Notes under the pieces: model-generated
Told to the model about the DNA's origin: nothing
Databases searched by the model: none
Seen by the model: only the letters and a program-made list of their open reading frames with translations
NCBI GenBank assembly: GCA_025084515.1
Contig: JAJAGP010000251.1
Location: 248,001 to 312,000 of the forward strand
Origin: Ancistrus triradiatus
Lineage: Eukaryota > Chordata > Actinopteri > Siluriformes > Loricariidae
DNA: 64,000 nucleotides
Direction of reading: 5' to 3'
Shown: piece after piece, positions 55,701 through 64,000 of the stretch
Position numbering within the stretch: the first letter of the stretch is position 1
How the letters are laid out: the number at the start of each line of letters is the position of its first letter
Position numbers and translations under genes: made by a program

Positions 55701-55827
55701 TGTTGTTAAAATATACAATCCAACTAAAGCACAATTCAGTAACAAATAAGGTTAATGCCAATTTATTTGATATTAAGTCAAACAAGTAATGGCTAGATAA
55801 TTACATGGTTGGTTGTCAATCATGGCA
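52755..55827. other. Copine intron, about 3 kb without recognisable repeat
   Basis: Open frames of 60-90 codons occur on both strands but show no motif or conserved splice pair. No transposon is recognised, making this the cleanest part of the intron. Confidence 0.4.
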
Positions 55828-57327
55828 TCATAGGTACACTTCAACTATGAGAGACAAAATGAGAAAAATAAAAAATCCAGGAAATCACATTGTAGGATTT
55901 TTAAAGAATTTAATTGTAAATCATGGTGGAAAATAAGTATTTGGTCACCCACAAACAAGCAAGATTTCTGGCTCTCACAGGCCTGTAACTTCTTCTTTAA
56001 GAAGCTCTTCTGTCCTCCATTCGTTACATGTATTAATGGCACCTGTTTGACCTCGTTATCTGTATAAAAGACACCTGTCCACAGCCTCAAACAGTCAGAC
56101 TCCAAAGTCAACCAAGGCCAAGACCAAAGAGCTTTCAAAGGACACCAGGAAGAAAATTGTAGACCTGCAGCAAGCTGGGAAGAGTGAATCTACAACAGGC
56201 AAGCAGGTTGGTGTGAATAAATCAACTGTGGGAGCAATTGTAAGACATACAAGACCACTGATAATCACTGTCGGTCTGGGGCTCCACACAAGATCTCATC
56301 CCGTGGGGTCAAAACGATCATGAGAACGGTGAGCAAAAATCCCAGAACTACACGGAGGGACTTGATGAATTACCTGCAGAGAGCTGGGACCAAAGTACAA
56401 AGGCTACCATCAGTAACACACTATGCCGAGAGGGACTCAGATCCTGCAGTGCCAGGTGTGCCCAAATGCTTAAGCCAGTACATGTCCAGGCCCGTCTGTA
56501 TCTCTGTGCCAGAGAGCATATGGATGATCCAGAAGAGGAATGGGAGAATATCTGTGGTCAGGATGAACCAAAATAGAACGTTTTGGTAAAAACTCAACTA
56601 GAGGAAAAAGAATGCTGAGTTGCATCCCAAGAACACCATACCTACTATAACATGGAGGTAGAGGTAGAAACCTCATGCTTTGGGGCTGTTTTTCTGAGAG
56701 GGGACAGGACGACTGGTCCGTGTTAGGGAAGAAATGACCCGGGGCCATGTATCGTGAAATTTTAAGCCAAAAACCTCCTTCCATCAGAGAGAGTATTGAA
56801 GATGGAACATGGCTGGGTCTTCCAGCATGACAATGATCCCAAACACACTTCATAGGCAAAGAAGGCGTGGTTCCGTAAAAAGCATTTCAAGGTCCTGGAG
56901 TGGCCTAGCCAGTCTCCAGACCTCAACCCCTTAGAAAATTTGTGGAGGGAGTTGAAAGTCCATGTTGCCCCAAAACATCACTGCTCTAGAGGTGATCTGC
57001 ATGGAGGAATGGGCCAAAATACCAGCTACAGTGTGTGCAAACCTGGTGAAGACTTACAGGAAACGTTTGACCTTTGTCATTGCCAACAAAGGTTATGTTA
57101 CAAAGTATTGAGTTGAACATTTGTTATTGACCAAATACTTATTTTCCACCATGATTTACAATTATATTCTTTAAAAATCCTACAATGTGATTTCCTGGAT
57201 TTTTTTTTCTCATTTTGTCTCTCATAGTTGAAGTGTACCTATAATGAAAATTACAGACTTCTCTCACCTTTCTAAGTAGGATAACTTGCACAAGCAGTGG
57301 CTGACTAAATACTTTCTTGCCCCACTG
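55828..57327 (+). mobile_element. Tc1-H transposon, near full length
   Basis: Begins in the sub-terminal region (CATAGGTACACTTCAACTAT) and lacks the outer ~60 bases of the left inverted repeat. The right end GGCTGACTAAATACTTTCTT then GCCCCACTG is complete and followed by TA. The internal order is normal: leader, DNA-binding domain (56110-56420), catalytic core, C-terminus near 57108. Frames are broken in several places. Confidence 0.92.
56113..57110 (+). pseudogene. Tc1-H transposase, frameshifted
   Basis: AKTKELSKDTRKKIVDLQQA (near 56118) and NKSTVGAIVR form the first helix-turn-helix. RTVSKNPRTTRRDLMNYLQR is the second DNA-binding part in the 56320-56589 frame. ENISVVRMNQNRTFW falls where ENVIWSDETKIELF is expected, so the first catalytic Asp is lost. 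HDNDPKHTS-like (near 56826) and SPDLNPLENLWRELKVHVA (near 56920, catalytic Glu) are recognisable in other frames. About 340 codons in the intact family. Confidence 0.8.
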
Positions 57328-57329
57328 TA

Positions 57330-57904
57330 CCTGGCATGTTGGCATTTTGCACATAATTTAACATAATAATGTACCTCTAGTAGTTTAGAGGATTTCCATT
57401 AAGCTTCACTAATCCCATTTCTTTCAAATTCCATTAACAAAAAATGCTCATCATGAAATAAACTATATGAATGAGCACAAAATTAAATTGGGCCTGATTA
57501 AATGTTCTCTAGGTTCACTTCACTCTGCAAAAGTTCATTATAAATTGGTGACATAAGCATGTGCCTACTGTTGTCAGAATCAAAAGCTTGAGGAATGTAA
57601 CAGACTTGTTACTTACATTGAACGTACCAGACAAAGAAATTCATACAATCATTATTCATTTATAATAAAATTATTAAACAGATAAGATGTTGTACTAGGC
57701 TGACTAGCCACATTCATTCATTCAGTATTAGTAATATATGCATTATTTTGGGATAAGGTATTCTCTTGTAACAAAAGCAGTATATACAGTATTTTGAGTT
57801 AGGAGAAGCAAGATGAAGCAATATTAAACAGCATCAGTGTTTATTTATGTATATCACATTTAAATGAAAATAACTACAATTTAATTAATTTGGCTTTGTT
57901 TCAG
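57330..57904. other. Copine intron end, no recognisable repeat
   Basis: AT-rich run up to the TTTCAG acceptor at 57904. Confidence 0.5.
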
Positions 57905-57968
57905 GGGAATTCCAGGGAAGAAATGTGGCACAATCATATTAACAGCAGAGGAACTGGGAAACTGCAGG
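57905..57968 (+). CDS. cpne5: Copine exon, C2A-C2B linker and start of C2B
   Basis: Acceptor TTGTTTCAG, donor GTAAGT. The first base completes Gly (GG+G), then 21 codons: GIPGKKCGTIILTAEELGNC and R. GIPGKKCGTIIL is a copine signature at the beginning of the second C2 domain. The frame agrees with exon 36709-36785 across a 21-kb gap. The following exon, which would carry the MQFCANKLD region, is not seen before 64000. Confidence 0.92.
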
Positions 57969-58254
57969 GTAAGTGTGGCATGTAAAGGATCTGTAAGTAA
58001 ATGGTTGTGAAGCACATTTCATTGTGTTTTCGGGTAGCTTTCACATTAAGAGCATGATTTCTTGCTTGTACTCAGCTGTGACATTTAAGAATTTACTATG
58101 AACCTCTCTGAATCGAAAAGTTTATTTTTTAAAACCCAATATATTTAAGTGTACTGGCAGCAGCAAAGTCACTTTTAAGACCTTGTAAGATAGTTCCTTG
58201 AACAAATGTCCTACTGAAACATGAAACTGTCCATTAAGAAATGATTTGATGAAT

Positions 58255-58352
58255 AACTTGTCTGGTTTTCACAGACCTCTGACCTTAACTCAGTCAGATA
58301 TATTGGGTTGTCCATAATAATACCCATTTTGGGGTGTCCACAAACTTATTGT
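58255..58352 (+). repeat. Possible Tc1-G relic
   Basis: CACAGACCTCTGACCTTAAC followed by GGGGTGTCCACAAACTTATT resembles the tail of Tc1-G (compare 35260) and its terminus. Very short. Confidence 0.35.
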
Positions 58353-58639
58353 AATAGTGTAATAGTCTTTGTGAACTTTATGGAAAGATAAAGTTGTCAA
58401 AAATCATTCAGTCTGTCTCTAGTAATTTTACCAAGACCTATACTTAAAGGGATTCAGCACGGAACAAATGAACAAACCTGATTTTTTTTTACATTTAGAT
58501 ATTCCCCTAGACACTCCCTGGGTCTGATTTATTAAAGCTTTGTATGTGTAAAAAACACTTTTTGTGTAAAAAACATAACTTTTCTTATGAATGCCAAAAA
58601 TTGGTTCCGTGTACAGGGTGACGACTATGCAAATAGATT

Positions 58640-60059
58640 TATTTAGCATGTGTAGGTCACGACCATGTCAGACCCAGTATGTCACTCACTGCCTATCATT
58701 AACCGTGCTACTGGTCACACACTGTATATTCACAGATCACTTACACTGAAATTTTAACCTAGAAACATTGTATCACACACTGCAAAGTTTCACCACTGTG
58801 TATCACTGTTTCTGAGCATTCTGAATCCCAATCGGACATCCTGATTACAAACCATGCACCATTTACTTCTCCGCTTCCCATCTCATACTTCAGACAACTT
58901 GCCTGGTAACACTGTTTCACTGGTTAACAAACTCTGGACTGTTCATGACTTTTAAACTGCTCTGGCCTTTGGCACCTCTGTTTTATGTTTTTTTTTTTTT
59001 TAAAATAAGTGACCTTGGAAATGGCTTTCTGCATCTGTCTCCCATAATTATGAGTGAAACTGTGCCAACCCGGAAACAGCAGAAGCTGAGCCGACCCTGG
59101 ATCCGATCACTGTGCATGATCAGCTTTTGGGCTGGCAGCAAGAGCAGGTAGCAGGTGCTATCCATCGTTGAGCTGTAGGCACAGCCTCTGGCTACCCCTT
59201 TACTTCTTTCACCTTCTTAGCCTCCCGCTTCCCCACCTGCTGGTTGCTGAACATCCTGTCCACCTGGTAAGCACACAATCCAGTTCACAGGGGCCTTTTT
59301 ACCCTTACTGCGCTGGCCAAAAAGTACAACAGTGATCCGGATCACTGTGAGGGCATTTGTCTTCACTGCTCGTTCGGCCAGTGGTGACTCGGTCGCACCC
59401 TTGCCTGGGTGATGAGCAATTTTGAGTGCTTTTCAGAGGCTTTCTGTGCCCTCTTCTGATCACTCCAGTGGTGGTCAGGGCAGTGGCGAGCTTCAACTGC
59501 ACTTCACCCAAAGACCTCGCTCTGGAATATAATCTGGAATTCTGGACCTTGGATTGAGGTAGCCCTCACGTCCTTGTTCTGGCACAGCCTGCGTGAGGAT
59601 GTCCAGAAGGAGCTGGCTTGCCAAGATGTCGGAACTACCCTCGATGCAATCATGTACGTGACGATCCGGCTGAACCAGCATCTTACCTCACACCAGCACC
59701 CCAGCTCCGTCCATGCACCTTACTCACTTCCTGAGGAGATTTTTAGATCATCTTCACCCAGGTTGCTGCAGGTGTGCAGAGAGTCTCTGCTTCTATTGGG
59801 GATTTGGTGATCACCTGGTATCATGCTGTCCAGTACATCTCAGTGCATGTCAAGCCAGGCCAAGCTTTCAGTGTTTGTGGTCCAGTGCATGCTGCACACG
59901 TGAGTCTGTATACATTCACCATCTCTGTATGCACCATCATGTTACCTGTTGGGTTGCTTGTAGCTCATGAGAATATTCTTGATCTAGCTCTGCTTGACTT
60001 CGGTGCCCAGGGAACCTTCATCAACATCGACCTGGCCAAACAGTGGCACACCATATAGA

Positions 60060-60060
<1 letters not shown>
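58640..60060 (+). mobile_element. Gypsy-3 fragment: LTR tail, gag and protease start
   Basis: An LTR-like end (58770-59045, with TTTTAAAATAAGTGACCTTG and CTGCATCTGTCTCCC) is followed at 59051 by a gag start, the gag capsid, a worn zinc knuckle and a protease active site. It ends at a TA microsatellite (60063). No reverse transcriptase, integrase or 3' LTR. Codon breaks are frequent. Confidence 0.65.
59051..60057 (+). pseudogene. Gypsy-3 gag and protease, broken
   Basis: MSETVPTRKQQKLSRPW begins the frame. Near 59570-59690 it reads FWHSLREDVQKELACQDVGT then TLDAIMYVTIRLNQHL, the end of a Gypsy capsid (usual form ...DELAxRD...SLDxLIxLAIRID). Near 59774-59830 LCFYWGFGDHLVSCCPV is a knuckle whose second Cys is Trp. 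Near 59990 ALLDFGAQGTFINIDLAKQ is the protease site with DSG changed to DFG. It spans at least three frames and is inactive. Confidence 0.7.

Positions 60061-60062
<2 letters not shown>

Positions 60063-60110
<48 letters not shown>
60063..60110 (+). repeat. (TA)n microsatellite
   Basis: About 24 TA units right after the Gypsy-3 relic. Confidence 0.98.
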
Positions 60111-60113
<3 letters not shown>

Positions 60114-61289
60114 CTCTTCTCTGATGATATGTAGAATGAAACAGCATCTTTTTATATATGTTTATCTATAGGTGTTTCTACTATTAAAAATTGTTCCATT
60201 CGAATGCAAGGTCCCTCTAATTTAAAGCATTATTATTTTCAGTTTCAGACCCAATCATCTTCATCTAGCACCCCTTCTCAAAGATTTATCAGGCCTACTC
60301 TCCCCCAGCCATAATGTAGATAATCAGGCCAATCTTCAAAGCATTTGAGCTGCCACCATCAAATTTAATGATCATCACTTTGGCTGTGCTAATTGTATTC
60401 CTATAGCCAGAAGAAACCCAGCTGGCAGATACAAGTCAAAATGTTGGAGCATAGTTCATCATTATGCATAATGGAGACAATGGGGATATGAAACACTCCT
60501 GTGGCAATGGTTTCCTGTGTAGAAATGTGTGCTACATTGAATATCTGTAGCTGAGATAACTATCAGCAGCATTTCTCCAACACTATGTACTACTGTATAT
60601 TAGTGTAATTGTGATGCTAAAAAGTATTTTTGTGGTAATTATATTTGCATATGCTGAATTACAGAAACAGAATAGATTCCGATGGTATTAAAGCAAGAAT
60701 TAATAGTGGAAGGGTAATAATTGACTGTATATTATCAGTTTTTTTTTTTTTCTTTTTCAGCTTAGATGTGAAACCATTGCCATTCTTTACACACATACAT
60801 ACACATTTGAGTGTATTTTATTACATTTGGACTGCTGATTACAAAAATCACCTTAAAATTTTGCTATCACATACAGTTTTGTACATGTAACTTATTATCT
60901 GTGATTTCCCATTATATTTCACTCTACAAGCCTATTGCCCACAAAGCAAGAAGTTTTGCTCACTTCAACCATGTCTGGGCATTCTATCAGTGTAGGTGGT
61001 ATACAAGTGTTGTCATAGGCATGCCTGGGCATGCTTAGTCAGGTTAGATTCTAGCAGACAGGCTGTAAAAGCTGCTCACATTTACAGATGCTTTTTGAAT
61101 ACATGCTGAAACATATTGGTCTTCAAACAATAGCATAGATAGCAATAAGATAGAAATAAATAGCAGAAATGTCTTTTCAACATTCAGACAACTGAAGTAG
61201 ACTCTAAAACCGATGCCCGAGACAAATTTTGGGCTCCTCACGTTTGTTGTGCAACATGTGCAGTCAGCATGAGAGCTTGGTTCAGAGGT
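60111..61289. other. No recognisable gene or repeat
   Basis: Open frames at 60645-61038 carry no motif. A possible TTTTTCAG acceptor at 60760 has no matching exon that I recognise. Confidence 0.4.
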
Positions 61290-61690
61290 ACTCAGAAGTC
61301 ATCAAGTCATCAAGTCATCAAGTAGACAGACCAATGACAGGGAGTTTGAAGATCTGCTAGTGAGGCCAGAGAAAAGAGCATGGAATGCAATTAAAGATGC
61401 TGTTGAGAATTTTCTTTGCATCTATAGAGCACCAAACTGCACTGAGCTCAGTGACAACATGCTTAATGCCTACAATACCCTAAAATGCACCATGTCATTG
61501 AAAATTTTAATAATGTTTTGCATTCACACTTCTTCCCTGCTGATTCTGTCACGAGGACATTGTAAATATGGACAAGAGATATCAGGCCAATTGGAAGCAT
61601 GCCAATGTTGGCAGACTAGCCTTGGACACTGAACAACAGACACCACATGCTGAGTATAAAATGAAAATCAGCTACAAAACATTTTAAGCT
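61290..61690 (+). pseudogene. Transposon-derived ORF fragment, family unclear
   Basis: The plus frame 61360-61632 reads RPEKRAWNAIKDAVENFLCI, then LSDNMLNAYNTLKCTMSLKI. This matches the C-terminal part of an ORF recalled from many fish and invertebrate uncharacterised proteins (form W-AFK-V--FLGN ... ML-AF---GC-MSLKIHFLHSHLDFF), taken to be a transposon protein. After MSLKI the frame shifts; HSHFFPADS, then PMLAD and AEYKMKISYKTF appear in another frame, ending TAA near 61688. An 8-bp repeat (AAGTCATC x 3.5 at 61295-61322) lies just upstream. Confidence 0.45.
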
Positions 61691-61734
61691 CAATTGAACT
61701 AACACATTGTGTTAGCACCATTATGTATATAAAC

Positions 61735-62690
61735 ATAAGGTTGAAAAACTTGTTGTACGGTGTTGTCTAATTAGCCAATTTTGTGACAGCAGTCCAATGC
61801 ATAAAATCATGCAGATAAGAGCCAGCAGTTTCAAGTAATGTTCACATCAGCCATCAGAATGGGGATAACTGCAGTTCTCCTGGGATTTTCAAGCACAGCA
61901 GTCTCTGGAATGCTTACCTGGAATGCTGCAGTAAAGAAAAACAACATGTATGTGGCAGGTCTGTGGATGGAAATGCTTTGTTGATGAGAGCTGTGAGTGG
62001 AGAATGGCCATATTGGTTTGATTTGATAGAAAGGCTACTGTAATTCGGACCAATAATCTGTACAATTGTGGTGAGCAGAAAAGCATCTCAGAATGCACAA
62101 GACATCGGACATGTGGCAGATGTTCTACAACAGCAGAAGACCATGTCAGGTTCTACCCTCTGGCAGTTAAGAACAGAAACCGAAGCTACATTGGGGATTG
62201 GGTCATCCTGCCAGGCTGGTGGAGGTTGTAAATAATGTGAGAAAATGTGTTATTGACACACTTTGGGCCTGTTAATACCAATCAATCATTGCTTGAATGC
62301 CGTACTGTATTTGGTACTGTTGCTTACCATGTGCATCCCACTGGTCACTGGCATGACTACAATTTACCTATCTCCTTTTTCATTATGATAATGTACCAGG
62401 ACACAAAACAATTTTCATCTCAAAATGGTTTCATCAACATGACAATGAGTTCAATGTTCTTCGTGGTCTTCGCAGTCAACTGGATCTACTGGATCTGAAT
62501 CCAGTAGAACACCCCTGAGATGTGTTTGAATGGGAGAGTCATATCAACCTGTAAGGATATGTGATTTTTAGGAATTGTGTGATACAATAATGTCAACATG
62601 TGGAACCAAAGTCAAGAAGAACTGAATCTGTTTTGAGAGCAAAGGGAGGCCCTTCCCACTGAACCCATATATCACCTTAACATCAGTCAA
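61735..62690 (+). mobile_element. Tc1-E transposon relic
   Basis: The leader, with GCAGATAAGAGCCAGCAGTT and TTCACATCAGCCATCAGAAT, is followed by TCTCCTGGGATTTTCAAGCA, GGTCTGTGGATGGAAATGCT, CGGACCAATAATCTGTACAA and ATTGTGGTGAGCAGAAAAGC (DNA-binding half), ACACTTTGGGCCTGTTAATA and ACATGACAATGAGTTCAATG (core), and TCTGAATCCAGTAGAACACC (the LNPVEH region with the catalytic Glu). The tail GAGAGCAAAGGGAGGCCCTTC is present. The first catalytic Asp region (WSDE) is deleted. All frames are broken. Confidence 0.8.
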
Positions 62691-62929
62691 ATTAGGCTGG
62701 TTCGGATGCTCCCAATTGGTGAACAGGCCTGAGGGGAGAGGTCGACGAGAGCTGTACCCTGCCTGTAGTAGTGTTACTGGGTTTCACCTCTGGAGCCAGG
62801 TCTTTCTCAGCCACAAATGACAATGTGCAAGGTGAAGGGTGGGGTGAGGTGCAATGGCAACTTGGGGGCAGGCATCGGATAAACATGTTTGGATGGACTA
62901 GACCTTGACAAGGGGACTGGCTTTGGAAT

Positions 62930-63180
62930 TATGAAATGCCACTTCTCTGGTAAGGAAAGTGCCTGAATTGGTGTGGAAAGGTATGGACTAGATATGGATG
63001 GCCGTACATCTCCTTACTGCATTGCTCTAGTACCATACGTAGTGATTGGGGGTGGTCTCTTTTCTTCTGTAGAGTCTCGAGAAAGAATGATACCAGGCAG
63101 ATGGGGGGATACTGTAAAGTCTCCGGGTGAGGGCCAGGCATTTGTAGCTTTTCCAAGCCAGATAAGAGGTACTCCTTGAG
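62930..63180 (+). pseudogene. Possible LINE endonuclease fragment
   Basis: The frame near 62940-63170 gives SGKES, ERYGLDMDGRTSPYCIALV and GGGLFSSVESRERM, which resembles the start of an APE-type endonuclease in a fish LINE (G-x-P-x-LV ... YRLDIVGLTSTH ... GWTLF). Later wording to 63520 is too worn to place. Weak call from recall only. Confidence 0.3.
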
Positions 63181-63916
63181 ACATGAGTCTTAGAGAAGAG
63201 GGAAAACTGAATATTGTTGTGCATATGCCACCAAATAGCTTTTCGAGTATTCAACCTTGTTTGGATGTGTAGCAGGTTGCTCTAGAGGGAACCTCCTGCT
63301 GACTTTGTAGTTGTACTTGGGGACATCGATATGTTGAGATATTGAGTTACCTGCGAACCAAGTGATGGCCTCAAGCTGATTTGGACCCTGAATGGTGAAT
63401 TGAAAGGTTATAGGCTTCTGTGTGAGTCACACCTGTTCAACTGTCAAACTATCACCAATGCATTCGTTACCATAGCACATCTCTAGAAAGTGTCCCTTGT
63501 GCTGAGTGAGGTCCGGGGACATCGTCTGAATGGGCATTGTTTCAAATCCTCAAAAAGAAGAGCTTGTATAGAAGCTGTGGCAGGATAGCAGTGGTGATTA
63601 TTTTTTAGCAGGGAATGCCAGTGGACAGCAGTGCTGAGGAAGGCTGTCAAATTGAAAAAGTAGGATTTTCAGTTTATGGCTCTCAGAGGGGGCCTCCTGT
63701 TTCCTGGAAAGAGGAACTGTAAGATGGGCCTCAAAATATATTCTGGGAAATTGCGTTGATGCCTCAGGAGGGGAAGATGCGCCTTGCTCAAGCTTTATTA
63801 ATTTCCTTTGGTCCTTGGCTGAGGTTTTGGTGTTTGTTGTAGATGCTTCTACTTCTACCACAAGGTAAAAGGAAATCCTCAAGCAGCATCCCTTATAATC
63901 GTCAGTTGCAATGGAA
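63181..63916. other. No clear feature
   Basis: May extend the LINE relic. The 94-codon minus frame at 63598-63882 has no motif. Confidence 0.35.
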
Positions 63917-63984
<68 letters not shown>

Positions 63985-64000
63985 CGGGGGGGGGTGGGGG
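63917..64000 (+). repeat. Poly-G run at the window end
   Basis: More than 65 consecutive G, then G with single C and T interruptions, continuing past the window. Same character as the tract at 11926-13387. Confidence 0.97.

Larger units (their letters stand above)
36786..57904 (+). other. 21.1-kb copine intron loaded with transposons
   Basis: This intron holds Tc1-C with nested LTR-X, Tc1-A, a solo LTR-X, Tc1-B, two Tc1-H copies, Tc1-J, a hAT MITE and several SINEs. The gap is bounded by the donor at 36786 and acceptor at 57904. Confidence 0.8.
32709..57968 (+). other. cpne5: Copine gene, four internal exons across 25 kb (CPNE5/CPNE8 type)
   Basis: Exons 32709-32812, 35682-35721, 36709-36785 and 57905-57968 join in phase with GT/AG sites at every visible junction, giving 285 coding bases. 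They encode the C2A domain from FGRTEVIDNTLNPDF to the C2A-C2B linker GIPGKKCGTIILTAEEL. Copines are cytosolic proteins with two C2 domains and a von Willebrand A domain that bind membrane phospholipid when calcium rises. NLRFD, SKSPDL and SRLEKPL wording favours CPNE5; ILTAEEL is closer to CPNE8, so the paralogue is not settled. Earlier and later exons are not seen. The introns are 2869, 987 and 21119 bp. Confidence 0.85.

Noticed and set aside
59965..60147. Minus-strand 60-codon frame with a Tyr-Ile repeat
   Set aside because: It is a translation of the TA microsatellite.

Overview
This is a transposon-choked stretch of a fish (teleost) nuclear genome. The evidence is: four spliced exons of one vertebrate gene (a copine) with canonical GT/AG junctions and matching codon phases; at least nine Tc1-like transposon families of the kinds common in teleosts; an L2 LINE and a tRNA-derived SINE that share the teleost L2 3' tail; several Ty3/Gypsy LTR retrotransposons; and CA/GT/CT/TA microsatellites. 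No operons, bacterial promoters or CRISPR arrays are present. Family names such as Tc1-A or LTR-X are local labels used only here. Family assignments rest on motifs in the sequence plus recall of common fish repeats; no database was searched.

Layout. 0-10 kb: fragments of Tc1-A, Tc1-B and Tc1-C and a LINE; a decayed Gypsy element (Gypsy-2 copy 1, 2.72-6.55 kb) carrying an L2 insertion; then a Tc1-D element. 10.7-18.8 kb: a second Gypsy-2 copy (11.29-17.35 kb) whose LTR is interrupted by a minus-strand, pol-less LTR element (LTR-Z) containing a 1.46-kb G-rich tract and three blocks of ~30-bp coding minisatellites, and whose reverse transcriptase is interrupted by a 969-bp solo LTR (LTR-Y, target duplication GTTTC). 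A Tc1-A copy follows. 18.87-23.67 kb: a structurally complete Ty3/Gypsy element (Gypsy-1) with two LTRs, gag, pol, a chromodomain and a GAACA target duplication. 23.9-31.4 kb: a perfect 34-bp hairpin, a minus-strand LTR, a Tc1-A copy interrupted by a 1-kb insert with two tRNA-like heads, and a hAT-like element. This block looks base-noisy.

32.7-58.0 kb: the only host gene recognised, a copine of the CPNE5/CPNE8 type. Four consecutive exons (32709-32812, 35682-35721, 36709-36785, 57905-57968) encode most of the first C2 domain and the linker into the second. The last intron seen is 21.1 kb long and holds a nested stack: Tc1-C interrupted by LTR-X, a second pol-less LTR element with coding minisatellites, whose solo LTR also sits at 45.6 kb with a GTACT duplication. 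It also holds further Tc1-A, -B, -H and -J elements, a hAT MITE and SINEs. 58.3-64 kb: a Gypsy-3 gag-protease relic, a transposon ORF relic of unclear family, Tc1-E, a likely LINE endonuclease relic, and a terminal poly-G run.

The most interesting material is the pair of pol-less LTR elements (LTR-X and LTR-Z). Their internal regions consist largely of 27- or 30-bp repeats that keep reading frame, and they probably rely on Gypsy proteins supplied in trans. Almost every transposon reading frame here is broken. Because some breaks are single-base indels in a region that also shows other signs of base error, part of the apparent decay may be assembly error.
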